Origin: Elusimicrobia bacterium RIFCSPLOWO2_01_FULL_54_10
Lineage (GTDB): Bacteria > Elusimicrobiota > Elusimicrobia > 2-02-FULL-39-32
Direction of reading: 5' to 3'
Length of the DNA stretch: 12,170 bases
Assembly: GCA_001799975.1 (NCBI GenBank)
Contig: MGUQ01000008.1
Coordinates: 11,501-23,670 of the forward strand
Both the position numbers and the translations under genes were made by a program. The notes below the pieces were generated by a model. That model saw only the letters and a list, made by a program, of their open reading frames with translations, had not been told where the DNA came from and searched no databases. This document shows, piece after piece, positions 5,262 to 12,170 of this stretch (position 1 is the stretch's first letter; every line of letters starts with the position of its first letter).

Positions 5262-6079
5262 AACTCCTTCCCTGCCTTGTCCTCTTGCTTGTAGCCGCGG
5301 GCCGCAAGAAAATCGAAGTGACGCCCCCCATTCCGCAAACGCATTATTTTGAGTGCCGTCCGGGAACTTCCATTCTTTATTCTGAGCGACGGAGGAAATT
5401 TTTGCAAGGAGACTGGCGGGACACCGGCCGCACCCTCCGTCTGGAAGCCTTGGACGCGGCCAAAGGCAAAAACCTCGAACTTAATTTTATGGGTGAAATT
5501 ACCTCGGGATCCCAACCCGAGGAGAAGCTTTTTGTGACAATAATACTCACGCCTTCCCAGGTGGAGTTCATTGAGGACGGCTCCCGCGTGATTGCCAGCC
5601 TCCCCCTGCGCACGGGGGACTGGGCGGGAGACTATCAGACGGTCACGCTCCAAAAAACTCTGGAAACTTCCACGGGCACCTTCAGGCACTGCCTGGAAAT
5701 TCGGGGGGGAGCAGAATCCTTTGTTTTTGCGCCTTATACCGGCCTGGTTCAGTGGCTCAGGCAAGACCAGGAATGGACTGTGAAGGGCACCCGGGCGCCG
5801 CGCGGCTCAAAGCATGTGAGATTGCGCGATTCCGACCGCGCTCAAATTGAAAAACTGGCCAGTGATTTCTGCAAAAGATATCAGGTGAATTTTGAAAGGT
5901 TTTTAAGCGCGGACGAAATGGCGGGAAGCACTGAGCAGGTGCTCTGCCGCTTTCTCATTTCCCGTCCGGACCCTGAAGCTGGAGGCGGGAAGCATTTTGA
6001 GGTGGAAGAGAGGATTTATCTGCGAGGAGTTTTTGGAGCCGAGACCCTGTGGGGAGAATCAGAGCCAAAAGCGCCATAA
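5246..6079 (+). CDS. Exported protein of unknown function with a defective lipobox
   Basis: 277 aa, not recognised. The N-terminus is a classic export signal: MRNLPK, then hydrophobic residues 7-18, then AAGRKK. A lipoprotein would read A-A-G-C, but position 20 is Arg (CGC, one base change from TGC for Cys), so lipidation is not expected unless the base is wrong. The body has no membrane helix and looks like beta-rich envelope protein: LFVTIILTPSQVEFI, then residues near 150-175 with HCLEIRG and FVFAPYTGLVQWL, a pattern common in putative lipoproteins of unknown role. The start ATG (5246-5248) has no Shine-Dalgarno; TATTAT at 5230-5235 could be a -10 box, but I see no matching -35. It starts 19 bp from ksgA, divergently, and its last 125 bp overlap the end of the YfhO-like gene on the other strand. 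Confidence 0.65.
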   Translation: MRNLPKLLPCLVLLLVAAGRKKIEVTPPIPQTHYFECRPGTSILYSERRRKFLQGDWRDTGRTLRLEALDAAKGKNLELNFMGEITSGSQPEEKLFVTIILTPSQVEFIEDGSRVIASLPLRTGDWAGDYQTVTLQKTLETSTGTFRHCLEIRGGAESFVFAPYTGLVQWLRQDQEWTVKGTRAPRGSKHVRLRDSDRAQIEKLASDFCKRYQVNFERFLSADEMAGSTEQVLCRFLISRPDPEAGGGKHFEVEERIYLRGVFGAETLWGESEPKAP

Positions 6080-7928
6080 GGCTGAGCGCCGTCCCGATCC
6101 CAAAGGATATCGGGCGGAAGACAAAAATCGCTTCGCGCGAATTTGCAGGGACATTCACATAGATCAAGCCGTCATCCGTCGGTAAAATCCCTCCTTTTTT
6201 GCCGTCCAGAAAAACCTGCCATCCGGGATAAAAACTGTCCGCCCAATGAAGCCGGGTCGCCTTTTCGACGATCGGCAGGCTCAGAGACAGTCTGGTTTCG
6301 CTTTCAAAAACAGGCTTGAGCGCCCTGGAGCTTGAAGCGGGCGAAATGGGATCTTCGGCGTCGTAAAGCGCCAGGCGGGGCAGGCAAGTGGAAACAATCA
6401 CGGAAGCGAATTTCCGCTCCCCTTCTTTTCGAAACACGCAGAGAATTTTTGACGCGGACATCTGCATCCAATCGGAAAAACCATCGGGAGAGCCGAGGCT
6501 TTTTGCCAGCGATTCGGCTCGCAGGCGTGTTTCCGCCGATCCATAACCCGAATTGGACCGGATGTGATAAGGGAGCGAGAGGTTGGGAACCAGAGCCAAT
6601 TGAGCTTCCCTCCAGTCCTGGGCCGTGGTGAGCTGGACATAGCCTTTCCCAATATGCGAAATCCTTGGGAGGGGGTCTCTGATCAGGAGACGGTCCACGG
6701 TCGGCGTCCTCAGACTGAAAAACTCCGCCTGAACGATGCCAAACGGGCTTTTTGACGCGAACAAAAACAATTCTGCTAAGACAAGAACGGTCATCGCGCG
6801 TTTTAGAGGAACATTCAGGTATCCCAGTCCGCGCGCGGCCAGAAACGCGAGCGCGGGGACCAGAAGACAAAGCCACTGGGCAGGAAAGCGGAAGAACTTC
6901 AAACCCGGCATAATTTTCCAAAGCGCGTTGTATCCGGGCAAATGTGTTCCGAATGATAACACCGCCGACGCCAACGCAACGCCCAGCCAGAATTTTGTTG
7001 CGGGATCCTTGCTTCGGAAGATGCCCAACACCCCGAGGACAAGGCACAAGATGCCGACATAAAAACCGGTGATGGTGGGGTCTCCGTCGACATCAAAACC
7101 GCTCCAGCTCCACAGGGGCTGGATGAGGAAGCGGGCCAACTGCGCGGGCGGCTCTGAAAAATGCATGGCCTTCTCGAATGTGAGTCCGTCTGCCCGCGGA
7201 GAATTGAGGACGCTTTCAATGAACGGCAGCGCCTGCACGGCAGAGAGCAAGGCAAGGGAAAGAAATGTCCAGCCCCATCTTTTTGCCGGGAAAGCATTGC
7301 GCTCTCTGGAAAAAAACCGTTTGTAGACGTCCCACCAGATTGCCAGAAGCAGGGACGCATAGACAAAAAACGGATTGCCGGAAAGGAACTGCAGGCAGAA
7401 AGCCATGACGGCGAGGGCAGCCGCAAAGCGCCAGTCTGCCGGAGGTTTTTGAACGAACATCAGGACGGGGAGAATCCACGTGATCCCCGCAAAATGGTTA
7501 AAATAAGCCCCGTGAAGAAAAAAGAATCCGTTGAAGCTTAAGATGACCGAAAAAAGCAGCGATCCGGCCCGGCCCAAGTTCATGGCGCGGGCGGCAAGAA
7601 ATCCCATGAAGCCTGCAAGGAAAAAGTGAAGGAGCAAAAAAATGCGGTTTGCGTCCACAATCCCGAGGAACCTGAACAGAAGGGCGGACGGATAGAAAAT
7701 GCCTTCCCGCATGTTGGCTAAAAAAGGCACGCCGGCGTGAAGATAAGGATTCCAGAGAGGGAACTGACCGCGCTGGAGCAGTTCGGACACATAGTGCTGG
7801 CCTGGCTGGATGTGAAAGAAAAAATCCCCAGCCAGAAGAGTGCCCTTGTGGAGAGATATCGTCCAGGCGAATGCGCCGACGAGGAGGAGTAAAAGTAGGC
7901 TTAGGGTTGAAAGTTCAGATGATTTCAA
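5955..7928 (-). CDS. YfhO-family multispanning membrane protein (GT-C-like)
   Basis: 657 aa from TTG 7926-7928. The N-terminal pattern fits YfhO-like proteins: a first helix (about 8-24), then an outside loop with GDFFFHIQPGQHYVSELLQR and FPLWNPYLHAGVPFLANMREG leading to FYPSALLF. About ten more hydrophobic helices follow, then a soluble domain (roughly 400-605) ending in DSFYPGWQVFLDGKK (from 564) and a last helix at about 605-626. YfhO-family proteins resemble lipid-linked-sugar glycosyltransferases and are linked to glycosylation of cell-wall polymers in Gram-positives; the substrate here is unknown. The frame runs open into gyrA to 8081 as Arg-rich nonsense, so the TTG 17 bp after the gyrA stop is the most plausible start, though it has no clear ribosome site. 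It is probably co-transcribed with gyrA. Its C-terminal tail overlaps the convergent plus-strand gene. Confidence 0.8.
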   Translation of the reverse strand: MKSSELSTLSLLLLLLVGAFAWTISLHKGTLLAGDFFFHIQPGQHYVSELLQRGQFPLWNPYLHAGVPFLANMREGIFYPSALLFRFLGIVDANRIFLLLHFFLAGFMGFLAARAMNLGRAGSLLFSVILSFNGFFFLHGAYFNHFAGITWILPVLMFVQKPPADWRFAAALAVMAFCLQFLSGNPFFVYASLLLAIWWDVYKRFFSRERNAFPAKRWGWTFLSLALLSAVQALPFIESVLNSPRADGLTFEKAMHFSEPPAQLARFLIQPLWSWSGFDVDGDPTITGFYVGILCLVLGVLGIFRSKDPATKFWLGVALASAVLSFGTHLPGYNALWKIMPGLKFFRFPAQWLCLLVPALAFLAARGLGYLNVPLKRAMTVLVLAELFLFASKSPFGIVQAEFFSLRTPTVDRLLIRDPLPRISHIGKGYVQLTTAQDWREAQLALVPNLSLPYHIRSNSGYGSAETRLRAESLAKSLGSPDGFSDWMQMSASKILCVFRKEGERKFASVIVSTCLPRLALYDAEDPISPASSSRALKPVFESETRLSLSLPIVEKATRLHWADSFYPGWQVFLDGKKGGILPTDDGLIYVNVPANSREAIFVFRPISFGIGTALSLMALLALILPTGSRLQKLLADKSSLPPQNASRLQLQGPDGK

Positions 7929-7945
7929 AACGGAGGAAGAGCATT

Positions 7946-10453
<2,508 letters not shown>

Positions 10454-10458
10454 TTAAA

Positions 10459-10463
10459 CTCCT
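10459..10463 (-). promoter_or_regulatory. gyrA ribosome-binding site overlapping the tRNA 3' end
   Basis: AGGAG on the minus strand, 5 nt before the gyrA ATG. Base 10463 is at the same time the tRNA-Glu discriminator A. Cleavage after the discriminator would leave an mRNA beginning GGAG, so part of the site would survive. Confidence 0.8.
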
Positions 10464-10538
10464 GCCGCCAAGGGGATTTGAACCCCTGATCTCCGCCTTG
10501 AGAGGGCGGCGTCCTAAGCCAGGCTAGACGATGGCGGC
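10463..10538 (-). tRNA. tRNA-Glu (anticodon CUC)
   Basis: A full 76-nt cloverleaf. The acceptor arms GCCGCCA/TGGCGGC pair over 7 bp. The D-arm is GTCT/GGAC with GG in its loop. The anticodon stem CCGCC/GGCGG holds loop CTCTCAA, so the anticodon is CTC (decodes GAG). The variable loop has 5 nt, the T-arm is AGGGG/CCCCT with TTCAAAT, and the discriminator is A. No CCA is encoded, so it must be added by CCA-adding enzyme. The minus-strand promoter lies about 38 bp upstream and gyrA starts 9 bp downstream, so the two genes share a transcript. Confidence 0.95.
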
Positions 10539-10575
10539 GAAAAAACTTCAAATTTACCGTCGAAAATCGTGAATT

Positions 10576-10604
10576 ATCATATCGTTTTTGACGATGCATG
10601 TCAA
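10576..10604 (-). promoter_or_regulatory. Sigma70-type promoter for tRNA-Glu-gyrA
   Basis: TTGACA (10604-10599), a 17-bp spacer and TATGAT (10581-10576) on the minus strand. RNA should start near 10568-10570, about 30 nt before the mature tRNA. It is interleaved with the plus-strand promoter at 10588-10617, whose -35 box lies in this spacer. Confidence 0.8.
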
Positions 10605-10636
10605 ACAATGTTAGAATCCCATATCGTGAAAACGAT
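10581..10636. repeat. Two ATCGT-N4/5-ACGAT dyads in the divergent promoter region
   Basis: ATCGT-TTTTG-ACGAT at 10581-10595 and ATCGT-GAAA-ACGAT at 10623-10636, with centres about 42 bp apart (about four helical turns). A further half site, ATCGT, is at 10566-10570, within an 8-bp direct repeat ATCGTGAA (10566-10573 and 10623-10630). The first dyad covers both promoters' core region and the second covers the start of the plus-strand transcript. They look like operator sites; no regulator is identified. Confidence 0.45.
10588..10617 (+). promoter_or_regulatory. Divergent promoter for the small exported protein gene
   Basis: TTGACG (10588-10593), an 18-bp spacer and TAGAAT (10612-10617) on the plus strand. 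The predicted start near 10624 is 2 nt before the GTG start codon at 10626, so the mRNA may be practically leaderless. Confidence 0.55.
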
Positions 10637-11171
10637 TTTTTCCTCAATACTTTTTATTTTCTCCGCCGCTCCCGCCTGGGCGCTCACGGCGGCGGTGGAC
10701 CGCATCGACACCAACGTGGCCTATACGGCTTATGAGGACACGCAGGCGGTCAAATATGTGGACCGCTGCATGCGCGGCCAGCTGAAGGCCTACGAATGGA
10801 AAACATGGGAGGGGTATTACAGCGCGCGCGCCTACATGATGCCCCTGGCGGTGGTGACGGTGCGCCGCGAGGAGAACGAACTTTTCGGCGGGGACATCTC
10901 GCCTTTTATTGACAAAGCGCAGGCTGAAGCCGCGAAGATCGGCGCCAACATCTTCTGCTATGTCCGCATCAAAAAAAATCAGGATTTGCAGGAAACTGAA
11001 ACGATGATCTTCAGGGCGTACAAGCAGCTTTTTCAGGCGGGGAACAGTTCATGGGAAGCGTTTTTCAAGGACATCATGAACAAGGGCGTATTGCTCACCT
11101 TGCAAGACCTTCAGTTAGGGGAAAAGACGCGGGAAGCTCTGGAAAAATACAACGCGCCGCCCAAAAAATAA
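10626..11171 (+). CDS. Small exported protein of unknown function
   Basis: 181 aa from GTG 10626-10628, not recognised. The start is chosen because it gives a clean signal peptide (MKTIFSSILFIFSAAPAWA, cut after AWA at 19) and agrees with the promoter at 10588-10617. The frame is open back to an ATG at 10569 and has another at 10608, but both put charged residues ahead of the signal. The mature part begins LTAAVDRIDTNVAY and has a mid-region with AYMMPLAVVTVRREENELFGG and AEAAKIGANIFCYVRIKKN, where a helix leads into a strand, and a Lys-rich end. Two Cys residues (in DRCMRG and IFCYV) remain after cleavage and could form a disulfide. It is probably periplasmic. There is no Shine-Dalgarno. Its stop lies only 3 bp from the stop of the convergent aroC. 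Confidence 0.7.
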   Translation: MKTIFSSILFIFSAAPAWALTAAVDRIDTNVAYTAYEDTQAVKYVDRCMRGQLKAYEWKTWEGYYSARAYMMPLAVVTVRREENELFGGDISPFIDKAQAEAAKIGANIFCYVRIKKNQDLQETETMIFRAYKQLFQAGNSSWEAFFKDIMNKGVLLTLQDLQLGEKTREALEKYNAPPKK

Positions 11172-11174
11172 ATT

Positions 11175-12170
11175 TCAGCGTTTAACGAAGTCGGAGTAAG
11201 CGTGGTCCCGCAGGTAATGGTCCACCAGCGTGAGCGCCACCATGGCTTCCACGGTGGGCACGGCGCGGGGGAGCACGCAGGGGTCGTGGCGGCCAGCCCC
11301 TTCCAAAACGGTTTTCTTGCCTGTCACGCTCACCGTCACCTGCGGCTTTTTGATGGTGGCCGTGGGCTTGAAAGTCACTCTTAACAGCAAATTCTCTCCC
11401 GAGCTGATGCCGCCCAGAACACCGCCCGCTTTGTTGGTAAGCGGGTGGATTTCTCCGGCCTTGCTGGAAGTGAAGGGATCATTATGTTCGGAGCCTTTCA
11501 TGGTGGCCGCGTCCGCTCCCATGCCGATTTCGACGGACTTTGTGGCGTGGATTGATTTGAGCGCTTTGAAAAGATCCGCATCCAGCTTGTCGAAAACCGG
11601 CTCGCCCAAGCCCACGGGCATGTTTTTCACGACCACGCCCACCACGCCTCCCAAAGAATCGCCTTCCACCTTTGCTTTTTCGATGAGCGCTTCCATGCTC
11701 TTGGCGCAGGCCGCATGCGGGCAGCGCGTAGGGCTGGCCTCCACATCTTTCAGAGTCACTTTGTTGGGATCAATGGGTGCCACGATGTCGGCCACCTGAT
11801 TCACATAGGCGATGATATCGATGCCGTAGACTTTCTTCAATATTTTTTTGGCGATGGCGCCCGCAAAGACGCGGCCCCAGGTTTCCCTATATGAGGAACG
11901 CCCGCCGCCGCGGTAGTCATAAATGCCGTATTTGGCGCGGTAAGTAAATCCTGCATGGCCGGGGCGGTCTGTGAGCTTAAACGCGCTGTAGTCTTCAGAT
12001 TTGGCGTCGGAATTTAAAGCCAGGGCGCAAATGGGGGCGCCGGTGGTTTTGTTCTCAAATATGCCGGATAAAATGTAGGCCATGTCGGATTCTTTGCGGG
12101 GCGTGACAATGCCCGTCTGCCCCGGGCGGCGGCGGTCCAAATCTTTTTGGATGTCCGGGCAGGTGAGCGC
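11175..12170 (-). CDS. aroC: Chorismate synthase, N-terminus outside window
   Basis: 332 codons including the stop are visible; the frame is open to base 12170 and roughly the first 35-40 residues are missing. AroC converts 5-enolpyruvylshikimate-3-phosphate to chorismate with reduced FMN, the last shikimate-pathway step. Seen in order: DLDRRRPGQ, ILSGIFENKTTGAPI, RPGHAGFTYRAKYGIYDYRG followed by GGRSSYRET, GDSLGGVVGVVV, SVEIGMGADAATMKGSEHND, NKAGGVLGGISSGENLLLRV followed by TFKPTATI, and GRHDPCVLPRAVPTVEAM near the end. All are family signatures, and the flavin- and substrate-binding Arg/His positions look intact. An internal TTG at 12138-12140 is not the true start, because family sequence continues upstream of it. 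The C-terminus is short. It is convergent with the small exported protein gene, 3 bp apart, with no room for a terminator between them. Confidence 0.96.
   Translation of the reverse strand, partial: ALTCPDIQKDLDRRRPGQTGIVTPRKESDMAYILSGIFENKTTGAPICALALNSDAKSEDYSAFKLTDRPGHAGFTYRAKYGIYDYRGGGRSSYRETWGRVFAGAIAKKILKKVYGIDIIAYVNQVADIVAPIDPNKVTLKDVEASPTRCPHAACAKSMEALIEKAKVEGDSLGGVVGVVVKNMPVGLGEPVFDKLDADLFKALKSIHATKSVEIGMGADAATMKGSEHNDPFTSSKAGEIHPLTNKAGGVLGGISSGENLLLRVTFKPTATIKKPQVTVSVTGKKTVLEGAGRHDPCVLPRAVPTVEAMVALTLVDHYLRDHAYSDFVKR

Noticed and set aside
5227..5331. N-terminal extension of ksgA, including the ATG at 5238
   Set aside because: The extra residues have no family match, and the 5238 ATG falls within the predicted -10 box.

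Overview
The window looks like an ordinary chromosomal segment of a Gram-negative, probably uncultured bacterium. It is moderately GC-rich and most genes lie on the minus strand. A PorV/PorQ-type outer-membrane protein fused to TPRs, a stand-alone FlgD/T9SS-like Ig domain with a YPNPFN motif, and a c-di-GMP-I (GEMM)-like riboswitch together resemble Elusimicrobiota, Omnitrophota or FCB-type genomes. This placement is inference. No mobile element, CRISPR array or phage gene was seen.

Layout: (1) 1-2498, minus: a three-gene envelope operon read in the order FlgD-like domain protein, PorV-TPR protein, FliF C-terminus-like secreted protein (cut by the window edge). Both junctions are 4-nt stop/start overlaps. 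(2) 2499-2922: a structured leader for that operon with a strong sigma70-type promoter, an early terminator-like hairpin enclosed by a 10-bp inverted repeat, a GEMM-like aptamer, and a second terminator just before the first ribosome-binding site. (3) 2923-5226, minus: ksgA-hemD-suhB with overlapping ends; ksgA may be leaderless. (4) 5246-6079, plus: an exported protein of unknown function whose apparent lipobox has Arg in place of Cys. It overlaps the next gene tail to tail. (5) 5955-10538, minus: tRNA-Glu(CUC), gyrA and a YfhO-like membrane protein in one transcription unit. (6) 10626-11171, plus: a small exported protein of unknown function, driven divergently from the tRNA-gyrA unit by interleaved promoters. 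(7) 11175-12170, minus: aroC, missing its N-terminus at the window edge.

The most interesting part is region 1 plus 2. Its leader suggests that a c-di-GMP-type ligand controls, by transcription attenuation, a small set of exported proteins: an adhesin/sorting-like Ig domain, an outer-membrane barrel with periplasmic TPRs, and a FliF-ring-domain relative with a signal peptide. The aptamer core is a close match to GEMM but carries two extra hairpins between its two conserved halves. The second notable point is tRNA-Glu placed so close to gyrA that its discriminator base is part of the gyrA Shine-Dalgarno sequence.
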